A stretch of 64,000 nucleotides of DNA from Thermomonospora echinospora (GTDB taxonomy: Bacteria; Actinomycetota; Actinomycetes; Streptosporangiales; Streptosporangiaceae): NCBI RefSeq assembly GCF_900108175.1, contig NZ_FNVO01000023.1, positions 1 through 64,000 on the forward strand, given 5' to 3'. Each line of letters starts with the position of its first letter. Position 1 is the first letter of the stretch. Of the stretch, positions 42,475 through 51,864 are shown piece by piece. Made by a program: the position numbers and the translations under genes. The notes beneath the pieces are model-generated. The model was not told where the DNA came from, searched no databases, and was given only the letters and a program-made list of their open reading frames with translations.

Positions 42475-42926
42475 CGGACCGTCCAGACCACGCGGTCGAA
42501 CTGCCGGGTGGAGACCACCTCGCCGCGCCGCAGCGTTCTGATCTGCTTCACCACGTAGATCTTCGTCAGGGCCGGGCGGTCCGGATGGAGCCGGCGCTGC
42601 CCGTCGGCGATGCCCTGCAGCAGGGACGGGTCGCGGACCAGCCGGTCCATCTGCCCCTCCACCTCGGCGCGCTTGAGACCCGAGCCCACCGCGTCCATGG
42701 ACAGCCGGATACGCCGGCCGTCGGCGGTGTCGGCCTCCAGCCAATGGGAGTGGATCTCGCCGCCGTCCTCGTCGACCGCGAACGCGAACTGGGTCATCGG
42801 CCCCAGCGGGAAGTGGTCGTCGGAGCCGTACGCACTGCTCCAGCACAGCGCCCCCAGCACGGCGGCGGCCGCCGCCGATCGCCACAGCCGGGCCCGCGGG
42901 CCGAGCCGCCGTCGTTCCCCCTGCAT
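42471..42926 (-). CDS. Exported protein linked to HTTM gene, function unknown
   Basis: A 151-residue protein with an N-terminal hydrophobic signal/anchor (ARLWRSAAAAAVLGALCWSSAYG) and an extracytoplasmic region (FPLGPMTQFAFAVDEDGGEIHSHWLEA, then RRLHPDRPALTKIYVVKQIRTL). No family name is known to me, but such proteins recur next to HTTM genes. It is translationally coupled to the HTTM gene (GTGA overlap), so both probably work together at the membrane. Confidence 0.7.
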   Translation of the reverse strand: MQGERRRLGPRARLWRSAAAAAVLGALCWSSAYGSDDHFPLGPMTQFAFAVDEDGGEIHSHWLEADTADGRRIRLSMDAVGSGLKRAEVEGQMDRLVRDPSLLQGIADGQRRLHPDRPALTKIYVVKQIRTLRRGEVVSTRQFDRVVWTVR

Positions 42927-43161
42927 GGCCGACGCCGCCCTTGTCCGTGCGAGTGTGTCTGTGTGAGCGCGCCGGGCATGGCCGGCGCGTGGCCACCCTA
43001 TCGACCTTGATCACCGATGTTGGGGCATTACGCGAACCTCGCGCCGGATCGTCCCCGCCCGCCAAAGCACCCCAGGGCACCTCAAGGCGTGCCAAAGCCC
43101 GCGGTCCGTTCCGGGCCACGGGCCTTGGCGGCGCCGTGCTCGGTCCTGGCCGAGTCCCGGC

Positions 43162-45324
43162 TCAGTCCTGTCCGGCGGCGGCGGTCATCTTGCCGGCCAG
43201 ATGCGACGGCAGCGGCTCGTACCGCAGGAAGCGGCGGCTGAACGTGCCGGTGCCCTGCGACATCGAGCGCAGGTCGATGGCGTAACGGGTGATCTCCAAC
43301 TGCGGCACCTCCGCCTTGACCATGGTCCGGCCGCCGGGCACCGACTCGCTGCCCAGCACCCGGCCACGGCGCGCCGACAGGTCCGACATCACCGCGCCGA
43401 CGTAGTCGTCGGGCACCAGCACCCCGATCTCGTCCACCGGCTCCAGCAGCAGCATCGGGACCTTGGCGGCGGCGTCCTTGAGAGCCAGCGCGCCGGCGGT
43501 CTGGAACGCCATGTCGGAGGAGTCCACCGAGTGCGCCTTGCCGTCGTAGAGCCGGACCCGGATGTCCACCACCGGATAGCCGGCCGCCACGCCCCGGGCC
43601 ATCTGGCTCTTGACGCCCTTCTCCACCGACGGGATGAACTGGCGTGGCACCACCCCGCCGACGATCTTGTCGGCGAACTCGAAGCCCTCGCCGGAGCCCA
43701 GCGGCTCGACCTCGACGTGACAGATGGCGTACTGGCCGTGCCCGCCGCTCTGCTTGACGTGCCGGCCCAGGCCCTGGGCGCGCCCGCCGAACGTCTCCCG
43801 CAGCGGCACCCGCAGCTCGACGGTCTCCACCTCGACCCCGTACCGCGCCGACAGCCGGTCCAGCAGGACGTCGGCGTGCGCCTCGCCCATGCACCACAGC
43901 ACCAGCTGGCGGGTCTCGGAGTTGTTCTCCAGCCGCAGTGTGGGGTCCTCGGCGACCAGCCGGGCCAGCGCCTGGCTGAGCTTGTCCTCGTCGGCCTTGG
44001 ACTTGGCCTCGATCGCCACCGGCAGCAGTGGGTCGGGCATCTGCCAGGGCGTCATCAGCAGCGGGTTCTCCTTGTCGGAGACGGTGTCGCCGGTCTCGGC
44101 GTGGGTGAGCTTGGCCACCGCGCAGATGTCGCCGGCCGGGCAGGAGCCAATCGGCCGCTGGGTCTTGCCCAGCGGGGACGTCAGCGCGCCGACGCGCTCG
44201 TCGACGTCGTGGTCCTCGTGGCCGCGGTCGGCCATGCCGTGCCCGGAGACGTGCACCGTCATGTCCGGCCGCAGCGTGCCGGAGAAGACCCGCACCAGCG
44301 AGATCCGCCCCACGTACGGGTCGGAGACGGTCTTGACCACCTCGGCCACCAGCGGTCCGTCCGGGTCGCACTCGACGCGGTCCACGGGTTTGCCGTCCAC
44401 CGTGGTCACCGGCGGGACGCCGTGCTCCAGGGGGGAGGGGAACGCCTGGGTGACGACCTCCAGCAGTTCGGCCATGCCGATGACGGGCCCGGGGTGGTCG
44501 CCGTGCGGCACCGAGGTGGCCAGCACCGGGTGGAAGCCGCCCCGCGCGACGGCCTTCTCCATGTCCTCGATCAGCGACCGGACGTCGAGGTCCTCCCCGG
44601 CGAGGTACCGGTCCATCAGGCCCTCGTCCTCGCTCTCCTGGATGATCGCCTCGATCAGGCTCGCCCGCTGTTCCTCGACGCGGTCGGCGTAGGCCGGGTC
44701 CGGCTCGCACGCCACCCGCTCGCCGGTGGCGTAGTCCCAGCAGGTCCGCGACAGCAGCCCGTACAGCCTGTCGCTGGCCGGGAAGTAGCACGGCAGCACG
44801 CCGTCGCCGAAGGCCTCCTGGCAGGCCGCCACCACCTCGTCGAAGTCGCCCCGCTGCTGGTCGATCTTGGTGATCACCACTGCCCGGGGCATGCCGACGG
44901 CGGCGCACTCCTCCCACAGCATCCGGGTCAGGCCGTCGACCCCGTCCACCGCCGACACCACGAACAGCGCGGCGTCGGCGGCCCGCAGGCCGGCCCGCAG
45001 GTCCCCGACGAAGTCGGCGTACCCGGGGGCGTCCAGCAGGTTGACCTTGACGCCCCCGTGCACCAGCGGCGCCAGGCTCAGGTTGATCGAACGGTGCTGG
45101 CGCACCTCCACCTCGTCATGGTCGCTGACCGTCGAGCCGTCCTCGACGCGACCGGGCCGCTGGATCGTACCGGTCGCAGCGAGCAGCGCCTCGACGAGCG
45201 TGGTCTTGCCGGCTCCCGAATGGCCGACCAGCACGACGTTGCGGATCCTGTCGGGCCGGACGGCCTCCGGCGCCCTGCCCGCGGCTCCCGGGTGTCCGGG
45301 CTTGTCCGCCCTCCGGTCAGTCAT
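43162..45324 (-). CDS. Elongation factor G-like protein (EF-G2)
   Basis: A 720-residue translational GTPase with the domain order of EF-G: G domain with P-loop G34HSGAGKT41, DAPGYADF (G3) and TKIDQ (G4, NKxD variant), then domains II-V (TVHVSGHGMADRGH, AEDPTLRLENNSETRQLVLWCMGEAHADV and QLEITRYAIDLRSMSQGTGTFSRRF). It resembles M. tuberculosis FusA2 (Rv0120c) more than housekeeping EF-G, for which the ribosomal operon is absent here. The role is unclear: recycling or a specialised factor. Confidence 0.9.
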   Translation of the reverse strand: MTDRRADKPGHPGAAGRAPEAVRPDRIRNVVLVGHSGAGKTTLVEALLAATGTIQRPGRVEDGSTVSDHDEVEVRQHRSINLSLAPLVHGGVKVNLLDAPGYADFVGDLRAGLRAADAALFVVSAVDGVDGLTRMLWEECAAVGMPRAVVITKIDQQRGDFDEVVAACQEAFGDGVLPCYFPASDRLYGLLSRTCWDYATGERVACEPDPAYADRVEEQRASLIEAIIQESEDEGLMDRYLAGEDLDVRSLIEDMEKAVARGGFHPVLATSVPHGDHPGPVIGMAELLEVVTQAFPSPLEHGVPPVTTVDGKPVDRVECDPDGPLVAEVVKTVSDPYVGRISLVRVFSGTLRPDMTVHVSGHGMADRGHEDHDVDERVGALTSPLGKTQRPIGSCPAGDICAVAKLTHAETGDTVSDKENPLLMTPWQMPDPLLPVAIEAKSKADEDKLSQALARLVAEDPTLRLENNSETRQLVLWCMGEAHADVLLDRLSARYGVEVETVELRVPLRETFGGRAQGLGRHVKQSGGHGQYAICHVEVEPLGSGEGFEFADKIVGGVVPRQFIPSVEKGVKSQMARGVAAGYPVVDIRVRLYDGKAHSVDSSDMAFQTAGALALKDAAAKVPMLLLEPVDEIGVLVPDDYVGAVMSDLSARRGRVLGSESVPGGRTMVKAEVPQLEITRYAIDLRSMSQGTGTFSRRFLRYEPLPSHLAGKMTAAAGQD

Positions 45325-45666
45325 GGCTTCCTCCCTCGACAGCGGACCTCCCGCCGGGAGACCCGCGCGGATCCGGCCCGGTCCGAGGGATCGGGCCGCT
45401 CACGTGCCGAGTGCGGCGCCGTGGGGTGACCGGCGTCACACCCGTTGAACCACAATTTCCCGCCCGGGAGCCGAACACAAGGGGGTGTGACCGGAAAGAC
45501 AGGAGTTGTATGGGCTAATGAGGAATGTCCTAGACGGAATCCGGAGGTGCCGCGGGCGGCCGGTCCACCCGCCCACCCGGCCCTTCGGTAGATCAGCCAC
45601 TACGATGGGCGCCCCGTGGCACTCATGCCCGGAGCCCCCTGACCACCCGCGGACGATCGGACGGCG
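45325..45666. other. Gene-free 342-bp divergent spacer
   Basis: This lies between the divergent EF-G2 and pgsA starts. It holds an inverted repeat GTGAC-CGGC-GTCAC (45426-45439), a second GTGTGACCGG element near 45495 and a -10-like TACGAT at 45601-45606 before pgsA. No convincing gene was seen; a 66-codon ORF from 45506 runs into pgsA in another frame and lacks support. Confidence 0.45.
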
Positions 45667-46299
45667 ATGCTCAACAAACTGCGGCCCGCGCTGGGGCGCG
45701 TCCTGACCCCGATCGGCCGGGCCGTGGCGCGCACCGGAGTGTCGCCCAACACGATCACGGTGATCGGTACGGTCGGCGTGGCGGCCGGCGCGCTCGTCCT
45801 GTTCCCCCGCGGCGAGTTCTTCTGGGGCACGCTGGTGATCACCGCGTTCGTGCTGTTCGACATGCTGGACGGGGCGGTCGCCCGGGTCACCGGCCGGATC
45901 AGCAAGTGGGGCGCGTTCCTGGACTCCACCATGGACCGGGTCGCCGACGCCGCCATCTTCGCCGGGCTGGCGGTCGGGCTGCTGGACGGCGACCGGCGGC
46001 CGGCGGCCTTCGTGGCGCTGTACTGCCTGGTGGCCGGGGTGGTGGTCTCCTACGCCAAGGCCCGCGCCGAGGGGCTGGGCTACACCTGCGACGTCGGCAT
46101 CGCCGAGCGCTCCGAGCGGCTGATCATCGTGCTGGTGGCGGCCGGGCTCGACGGCCTCGGCGTGCCCTACGTGCTGGTCGCCGCGCTGTGGGCGCTGGCC
46201 GCGCTGAGCACCTTCACCGTGGGGCAGCGGTTCGCCGCCGTCCACCGCCAGACGCTGGACCGGCCCGCCGAACCCCGCGTCCCGGAGCCGCGTCCATGA
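45667..46299 (+). CDS. pgsA: Phosphatidylinositol phosphate synthase (CDP-alcohol phosphotransferase)
   Basis: This 210-residue membrane enzyme has about six helices. The CDP-alcohol phosphotransferase signature DG-x2-AR-x8-G-x3-D-x3-D is complete (DMLDGAVARVTGRISKWGAFLDSTMDRV). By synteny with M. tuberculosis Rv2612c it joins CDP-diacylglycerol to inositol phosphate, the first step to PIMs. It overlaps the acyltransferase gene by ATGA. The start ATG has GGACGG upstream. Confidence 0.92.
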   Translation: MLNKLRPALGRVLTPIGRAVARTGVSPNTITVIGTVGVAAGALVLFPRGEFFWGTLVITAFVLFDMLDGAVARVTGRISKWGAFLDSTMDRVADAAIFAGLAVGLLDGDRRPAAFVALYCLVAGVVVSYAKARAEGLGYTCDVGIAERSERLIIVLVAAGLDGLGVPYVLVAALWALAALSTFTVGQRFAAVHRQTLDRPAEPRVPEPRP

Positions 46300-47210
46300 C
46301 GCCGACCCCCGTTGGCCGTCTCCGCGACGAGGCCGCCGACGCCGCGTACGCGCTCGGCTGGACGGTGGTCCGCAAGATGCCCGAGCGGGCCGCGCGCCTG
46401 CTGTTCACCGCGCTGGCCGACCAGACCTGGCAGCGGCGCGGCGGGGGAGTGCGGCAACTGGAGAGGAACCTGTGCCGGGTGCTGGGCAAGGACTCCGTCG
46501 ACGACGAGGTCCGTGTCCTCAGCAAGCGGGTGATGCGCTCCTACATGCGCTACTGGCTGGAGGTCTTCCGGCTGCCGGAGTTCGGCCGCGGGCGCGTTCT
46601 GCGCGACATGCTGGCCGAGGGCCACGAGAAGGTGTTCGCCGCCCTCGACTCCGGCCGCGGCGTCGTCCTGGCCCTGCCGCACATGGGCAACTACGAGCAG
46701 GCCGGTGCCTGGGTCGCGCTGCACGGCTACCCGCTCACCACCGTCGCCGAACGGCTGCGCCCCGAGTCGCTGTTCGACCGGTTCGTGGCCTTCCGCCGGA
46801 GCCTGGGCATGGAGGTGCTGCCGCTGGGCGACGGCACCGGCGCCACCGTGTTCGGCACTCTGGCCCGGCGGCTGCGCGCCGGGCGACTGGTCTGCCTGGT
46901 CGCCGACCGCGACCTCACCGAGGGCGGGATCGAGGTCGACTTCTTCGGCCGGCTTGCCCGCATGCCCGGCGGCCCCGCCGCCCTGGCTGTGCAGACCGGT
47001 GCCGCGCTGTACCCGGTCACGCTCTGGTACGAGGGCGACAAGTGGGCCGCCCGCGTCCACGAGGAGATCGTCGTGCCGGAGGCCGGCGGCCGCAAGGACA
47101 AGATCCGCGTGATGACCCAGCGGCTCGCCCTGGTCTTCCAGGAGGGCATCGCCGAGCACCCCGAGGACTGGCACATGCTCCAGAGAGTCTGGGTGGAGGA
47201 CCTGTCGTGA
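46296..47210 (+). CDS. patA: PIM acyltransferase (lauroyl-acyltransferase type)
   Basis: A 304-residue membrane-associated acyltransferase of the LpxL/HtrB family. The H-x4-E-like motif is in LALPHMGNYEQAGAWVAL; AVQTGAALYPVTLWYE and DWHMLQRVWVEDLS are typical. Position and similarity to Rv2611c indicate transfer of an acyl chain onto phosphatidylinositol mannoside. It is translationally coupled to pgsA upstream (ATGA) and pimA downstream (GTGA). Confidence 0.9.
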   Translation: MTPTPVGRLRDEAADAAYALGWTVVRKMPERAARLLFTALADQTWQRRGGGVRQLERNLCRVLGKDSVDDEVRVLSKRVMRSYMRYWLEVFRLPEFGRGRVLRDMLAEGHEKVFAALDSGRGVVLALPHMGNYEQAGAWVALHGYPLTTVAERLRPESLFDRFVAFRRSLGMEVLPLGDGTGATVFGTLARRLRAGRLVCLVADRDLTEGGIEVDFFGRLARMPGGPAALAVQTGAALYPVTLWYEGDKWAARVHEEIVVPEAGGRKDKIRVMTQRLALVFQEGIAEHPEDWHMLQRVWVEDLS

Positions 47211-48370
47211 AGATCGGCATCGTCTGCCCCTACACCTGGGACGTCCCCGGCGGGGTGCAGCAGCACATCCGGGATCTGGCCGAGGCCCTCATCGCGGTCG
47301 GCCACCAGGTGTCCGTGCTGACCCCGGCCGACGACGACGCCCCGCTGCCCTACTACGTGGTGGGGGCCGGGCGCGCGGTGCCGGTGCCCTACAACGGGTC
47401 GGTGGCCCGGCTGGCGTTCGGCTTCCTGTCGGCGGGCCGGGTGCGGCGTTGGATCCGCGAGGGCGGTTTCGACGTACTGCACGTCCACGAGCCGGCCGCC
47501 CCCTCGCTGGGCATCCTGGCCTGCTGGGCCGCCGACGGCCCGATCGTGGGCACCTTCCACGCCTCCTACGAGCGGTCCCGGATGGTGTCGGTGACCGCGC
47601 CCATCCTGCAGAGCGCCCTGGAGAAGGTCACCGGGCGGATCGCGGTGTCGGAGGCCGCCCGCAAGACCCTGGTGGAGCATCTGGGCGGCGACGCCGTCCT
47701 GATCCCCAACGGCGTGGCCACCGAGCGGTACGCGATGGCCGACCCGCTGCCCGGCTGGCCCGGCCGCGGCGACGGCGCCGAGCCCCGCCCCGACGGCGGC
47801 ACGCTGGGCTTCCTCGGCCGCATCGACGAGCCCCGCAAGGGCCTGCAGGTGCTGCTGAAGGCGTTCGAGATCCTCGGCCGGCGGCGGCCGGGGCTGCGGC
47901 TGCTGGTGGCCGGGCCCGGCGACGCCGACGACGTGCTCGCCAAGGTCTCCCCGCAGTTGCGCGACCGGGTGGTGATGCTGGGCTTGGTCAGCGACGAGGA
48001 CAAGATCCGCGCCTACCACTCGGTGGACGTGTTCGTGGCGCCCAACCTGGGCGGGGAGAGCTTCGGCATCGTGCTCGCCGAGGCGATGTCGGCGGGCGCC
48101 CCCATCCTGGCCAGCGACATCGAGGCGTTCCGCCGAGTGCTGCTGGACGGCAGGGCCGGCGCGCTGTTCCCGGTCGGCGACCACGAGGCGCTGGCCGAGG
48201 CCGCCGCCGAACTGCTGGACGACCCGGCGCGCCGCAAGCTGCTGTCGGCCGAGGCCCGCGCCGCCGTCCGCGCCTACGACTGGTCCACCGTCGCCCGCGA
48301 CGTGGTCCGCGTGTACGAGACCGTCGCGGTCGACGGCGCCGGCGTCGTCGAGTCCGGGGTCGGCGCCTGA
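47207..48370 (+). CDS. pimA: Phosphatidylinositol alpha-mannosyltransferase
   Basis: A 387-residue GT-B family 4 glycosyltransferase. IGIVCPYTWDVPGGVQQHIRDLAEAL is the characteristic N-terminus of PimA, HVHEPAAPSLGI and TFHASYERSR line the acceptor site, and LGFLGRIDEPRKGLQVLLKAFEIL and APNLGGESFGIVLAEAMSAGAPILASD (E-x7-E motif) bind GDP-mannose. It adds the first mannose to phosphatidylinositol on the inner face of the membrane. It starts with GTG 47207 overlapping the acyltransferase stop. Confidence 0.93.
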   Translation: MKIGIVCPYTWDVPGGVQQHIRDLAEALIAVGHQVSVLTPADDDAPLPYYVVGAGRAVPVPYNGSVARLAFGFLSAGRVRRWIREGGFDVLHVHEPAAPSLGILACWAADGPIVGTFHASYERSRMVSVTAPILQSALEKVTGRIAVSEAARKTLVEHLGGDAVLIPNGVATERYAMADPLPGWPGRGDGAEPRPDGGTLGFLGRIDEPRKGLQVLLKAFEILGRRRPGLRLLVAGPGDADDVLAKVSPQLRDRVVMLGLVSDEDKIRAYHSVDVFVAPNLGGESFGIVLAEAMSAGAPILASDIEAFRRVLLDGRAGALFPVGDHEALAEAAAELLDDPARRKLLSAEARAAVRAYDWSTVARDVVRVYETVAVDGAGVVESGVGA

Positions 48371-48906
48371 TGGGCCCGGACTGGCTGCTGGACGTCCTGC
48401 TGTGGGCGGCGGGCCTGTTCCTGCTCGGCCTGTACGTGTCCTGGCGGGCGACCCGGCTCGACCGGCTGCACGTACGGGTGGAGACCGCCCGCGCCGCGCT
48501 GGACGCCGCGCTGGTGCGCCGCGCCGCCGTCGCCCTGGAACTGGCCGCCTCCCGGGTGCTGGATCCGGCCACCAGCCTGGTGCTGGCCACCGCCGCGCAC
48601 GAGGCCCGCACCGCCGACGCCGACGGCCGCGAGTTCGCCGAAAGCGACCTGTCGCGCGCCCTGCGCGCGGTGGTCGACCAGCCGGACTTCCGCGCCATGC
48701 TCGCCTCCCGCGGCGACGGCACGGCGCTGCTGGACGAACTGGAGGCCGCCGCCCAGAAGGTCGCCTTCGCCCGCCGGTTCTACAACGATGCCGTCGCGGC
48801 CACCCGCATCGCCCGCCGCAAGCTGCTGGTGCGGATGATCCCGCTGGCCGGCCGGGCGCCGGTGCCCGACTTCTTCGAGATCGACGACGCGGCGCCCCGG
48901 TTCTGA
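48370..48906 (+). CDS. LemA-like membrane protein
   Basis: A 178-residue protein: a signal-anchor helix (WLLDVLLWAAGLFLLGLYVSW), a helical region (YVSWRATRLDRLHVRVETARAALDAALVRRAAVALELA) and an end RRFYNDAVAATRIARRKLLVRMIPLAGRAPVPDFFEID that matches the LemA RFYND motif and hydrophobic C-terminus. LemA is of unknown function in the envelope. It shares one base with the pimA stop (TGATG). Confidence 0.75.
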   Translation: MGPDWLLDVLLWAAGLFLLGLYVSWRATRLDRLHVRVETARAALDAALVRRAAVALELAASRVLDPATSLVLATAAHEARTADADGREFAESDLSRALRAVVDQPDFRAMLASRGDGTALLDELEAAAQKVAFARRFYNDAVAATRIARRKLLVRMIPLAGRAPVPDFFEIDDAAPRF

Positions 48907-48974
48907 GCGGGCGGGCGGCGCCGGTTCCGTTACGCTCGGCCCGTGCGCCGCAAACGCCGGGGAAAGGGTTGAAT

Positions 48975-49979
48975 GTGCGATTCGCGACGAGCCGGGCCGC
49001 CGCCACGCTCGGCATCTGCGCCCTGGGAGCGGGCCTGACCGCCTGCTCGGGCGACGATCCGAAGCCGCCCGCGCCGGCCGCCACCCCCACGCCGACCCCG
49101 TCCGCTCTGCCCTACCACCCGTTCGACGGGGGCCGGGACGGCCTGCGCAACCCGGTGCTGGCCGTCAAGATCGAGAACACCCGGCCGGCGCTGCCGCAGT
49201 CGGGGGTCCGCGCGGCCGACATCGTCTACGTCGAGCAGGTCGAGGGCGGCGAGACCCGGCTGATGGCGGTCTACTCCTCCAAGCTGCCCAAGCGGGTGGG
49301 CCCGGTACGCAGCGCCCGCATCTCCGACCTGGAGATCCTGCGCCAGTACGGCAGGCCCGCGTTCGCGTTCTCCGGGGTGAACCCCGAGTTCAAGCCGCAG
49401 ATCCGGCGGGCGCCCATCTACGAGGTCTCACAGGAGACCGGCGGCTCGGCCTACTACCGCCACGGCCCGCGGCCCATCCCGTACAACCTCTACGCCGACC
49501 CGAAAGACCTGCTGAAGAAGGCGCCCAGGGCCGGCCTCCCCCGCGACATCGGCTTCCGCTTCGGCCCGCCCCCGGCGGGAGGCAAGCCCACCGACGGCTA
49601 CACGGCCCGATGGCCCGCCGCGACCATGGGCTTCACGTGGTCGGCCAAGGAGAAGCGCTGGCTGTCGACCCATGGGGGGCGCACCAACACCGCCGCCGAG
49701 GGCGGCGTGCTGGGCGGCGAGACGATCGTCATCCAGTACGCCAAGATGACCCGCTCCCGCTTCCGGGACGTCCTGGGCGCCTATACCCCGATCATCCACT
49801 CCGTCGGCAGCGGCCGGGCCCTGGTGCTGCGCGACGGCATGTCCTACGACGCGCGCTGGGCGCGGCCCAGCGCCGACAAGGGCACCACCTTCACCACCGC
49901 GGACGGCAAGCCGATGACCTTCGCCCCCGGCCAGGTCTGGATCGTCCTGGTCAACGACGGCAAGCCGGTCATCCCCTGA
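48975..49979 (+). CDS. DUF3048 lipoprotein (YerB-like)
   Basis: A 334-residue lipoprotein: signal ending LGAGLTACSGDD (lipobox Cys), a Pro/Thr linker, then DUF3048 N-terminal (VLAVKIENTRPALPQSGVRAADIVYVEQVEGGETRLMAVYSSKLPKRVGPVRSARISDLEIL) and C-terminal domains (IVIQYAKMTRSRFRDVLG, LVLRDGMSYDARWARP, PMTFAPGQVWIVLVNDGKPVIP). Its function in Gram-positive envelopes is unknown. The GTG at 48975 has GGAAAGGG 6 nt upstream; a TTG 6 nt earlier is less likely. Confidence 0.88.
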   Translation: MRFATSRAAATLGICALGAGLTACSGDDPKPPAPAATPTPTPSALPYHPFDGGRDGLRNPVLAVKIENTRPALPQSGVRAADIVYVEQVEGGETRLMAVYSSKLPKRVGPVRSARISDLEILRQYGRPAFAFSGVNPEFKPQIRRAPIYEVSQETGGSAYYRHGPRPIPYNLYADPKDLLKKAPRAGLPRDIGFRFGPPPAGGKPTDGYTARWPAATMGFTWSAKEKRWLSTHGGRTNTAAEGGVLGGETIVIQYAKMTRSRFRDVLGAYTPIIHSVGSGRALVLRDGMSYDARWARPSADKGTTFTTADGKPMTFAPGQVWIVLVNDGKPVIP

Positions 49980-50108
49980 CCGGAGCCCCGGCGGGTTACA
50001 CAGTGCAGCGTCGACCGAGACGGACCTGACACTGTGGAGGGTCCTGACGCACGATCGGCAGGCCATACCATGGGAGGGCCATAGTCGTCCGTTTCGTGAG
50101 GTAACCCG

Positions 50109-51035
50109 GTGTCCACTGCCAGTTCCGCCCCCGTCGAGTCCGCCCAGCCCGCCCCCGCGACCGGGACCGCCAGGGTCAAGCGGGGCATGGCGGAGATGCT
50201 CAAGGGCGGTGTGATCATGGACGTGGTCACGCCCGAGCAGGCGAAGATCGCCGAAGACGCGGGCGCGGTCGCGGTGATGGCCCTGGAGCGGGTGCCCGCC
50301 GACATCCGCGCCGAGGGCGGGGTGTCCCGGATGAGCGACCCCGACATGATCGAGGGCATCATCGAGGCGGTGTCCATCCCCGTCATGGCCAAGGCCAGGA
50401 TCGGCCACTTCGTCGAGGCCCAGGTGCTGCAGTCGCTCGGCGTGGACTACATCGACGAGTCCGAGGTGCTGACCCCCGCCGACTACGCCAACCACATCGA
50501 CAAGTGGGCGTTCACGGTGCCGTTCGTGTGCGGGGCCACCAACCTGGGCGAGGCGCTGCGCCGCATCACCGAGGGCGCCGCGATGATCCGCTCCAAGGGC
50601 GAGGCCGGCACCGGCGACGTCTCCAACGCCACCACCCACATGCGGCAGCTGCGCGCCGAGATCAAGCGGCTGTCCGCGCTGCCCGCCGACGAGCTGTATG
50701 TGGCCGCCAAGGAGCTGCAGGCCCCCTACGAGCTGGTCAAGGAGGTCGCGCAGACCGGCAAGCTGCCCGTGGTGCTGTTCACCGCCGGCGGCATCGCCAC
50801 CCCGGCCGACGCCGCCATGATGATGCAGCTGGGCGCCGAGGGCGTGTTCGTCGGCTCGGGCATCTTCAAGTCCGGCAACCCGGCCCAGCGCGCCGAGGCC
50901 ATCGTCAAGGCCACCACCTTCTACGACGACCCCGACGTGATCGCCAAGGTCTCACGCGGGCTCGGCGAGGCCATGGTCGGCATCAACGTGGGCACCCTGG
51001 CCGACCGCGACCGGCTGGCCACCCGCGGCTGGTAG
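50109..51035 (+). CDS. pdxS: Pyridoxal 5'-phosphate synthase lyase subunit
   Basis: A 308-residue (beta/alpha)8 synthase that makes PLP from ribose 5-phosphate, glyceraldehyde 3-phosphate and ammonia. [46 protein letters not shown] is the hallmark N-terminus; the lysines at [10 protein letters not shown] and [14 protein letters not shown] and the [28 protein letters not shown] phosphate loop are intact. It starts with GTG and has an unusual Ala/Pro-rich extra N-terminus. pdxT lies downstream but is separated by one unrelated gene. Confidence 0.97.
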   Translation: MSTASSAPVESAQPAPATGTARVKRGMAEMLKGGVIMDVVTPEQAKIAEDAGAVAVMALERVPADIRAEGGVSRMSDPDMIEGIIEAVSIPVMAKARIGHFVEAQVLQSLGVDYIDESEVLTPADYANHIDKWAFTVPFVCGATNLGEALRRITEGAAMIRSKGEAGTGDVSNATTHMRQLRAEIKRLSALPADELYVAAKELQAPYELVKEVAQTGKLPVVLFTAGGIATPADAAMMMQLGAEGVFVGSGIFKSGNPAQRAEAIVKATTFYDDPDVIAKVSRGLGEAMVGINVGTLADRDRLATRGW

Positions 51036-51169
51036 GCCCCCGGCCCGCTGACCGGCGGGTCAGTGAGCCCCCGCCGCTCGCCGAGGCGTGCGCATGCGGG
51101 TTACGCTGGGCGGCGGCCACCGGAAATGATGATCATCCGGGGGTCGGGCGGCCTCCGGGAGGGGAGACT

Positions 51170-51784
51170 ATGGCCTGGTCGGTAGCGCTCGCCTGCGCCA
51201 GCGCGGGTCCGCCCGCCGCAGTGTTCGGGCCGGGGCTGCGTTCCGACCCCGCCGCGGCGGCGCGGGTGGCCCACGGGCTCTACCCAGCGGCCGGTCTGGT
51301 CGAGACCGGCGACACGGTGCTGGACTTCGCGCTGTGGCCGTACGAGGACGAGCTGTTCGTCGGCGCCTACGACCGGGCGCTGCTGGTGTGCGACCGGCGG
51401 CTGTTCTGCATGGACGAGGACGCCCGCCGGATCGCCGACACCGTCGGCACCGCCCTGCCCGGGGGACAGGGCGGGGTGCTCGTGCTGCACAGCGTGATCT
51501 CCGGCTGCTGGTTCCGCCGCTATGCGGGCGGCGCGCTGGTCCGCGACGTGTTCGTCACCGCCGAGGACGGCGTGGTGATCGACCGGGGCGAGCGGCTGCC
51601 GGTGGAGCAGCCCTACTGGAAGGCGATCGACACGGGCGCCGGCGACGTGCCGCTGCCGTTCGACCAGGAGTCCTTCGGGCTGGACCTGGCCCAGGCGTAC
51701 ATGTTCGGCCGGGGCATCGCCGACCGCGGCGAGGACGGCTTCCTGCCCCTGGAACTCCCGCTGCGCCGCTTCAAGATCGGCTGA
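51170..51784 (+). CDS. Conserved actinobacterial protein of unknown function between pdxS and pdxT
   Basis: A 204-residue soluble protein ([32 protein letters not shown], then [29 protein letters not shown] and [26 protein letters not shown]). It may belong to the DUF6928 type, but I am not sure. No catalytic motif, membrane helix or signal was seen. The ATG at 51170 has GGAGGGGAG upstream. Its place between pdxS and pdxT suggests co-transcription, not necessarily a vitamin B6 role. Confidence 0.65.
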   Translation: MAWSVALACASAGPPAAVFGPGLRSDPAAAARVAHGLYPAAGLVETGDTVLDFALWPYEDELFVGAYDRALLVCDRRLFCMDEDARRIADTVGTALPGGQGGVLVLHSVISGCWFRRYAGGALVRDVFVTAEDGVVIDRGERLPVEQPYWKAIDTGAGDVPLPFDQESFGLDLAQAYMFGRGIADRGEDGFLPLELPLRRFKIG

Positions 51785-51864
51785 GCGGCGCGCGGGTCCG
51801 GGGCGGTGCCGGCCAGCGTTTAGGCTCGAAGAGGTTCGCAGATCTTCGTGTGGAAGGCCGCTTC

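Noticed and set aside
42968-42989. Hairpin as terminator of the EF-G2 transcript
   Set aside because: It is about 170 nt beyond the EF-G2 stop and close to the next gene's start; the role cannot be decided.
45506-45706. A 66-codon ORF before pgsA
   Set aside because: No good ribosome site, no family, and it runs into pgsA out of frame.
49999-50036. CACAGTG/CACTGTG inverted repeat before pdxS
   Set aside because: Arms of only 7 bp are 24 nt apart and no PdxR-type regulator is present; too weak to call an operator.
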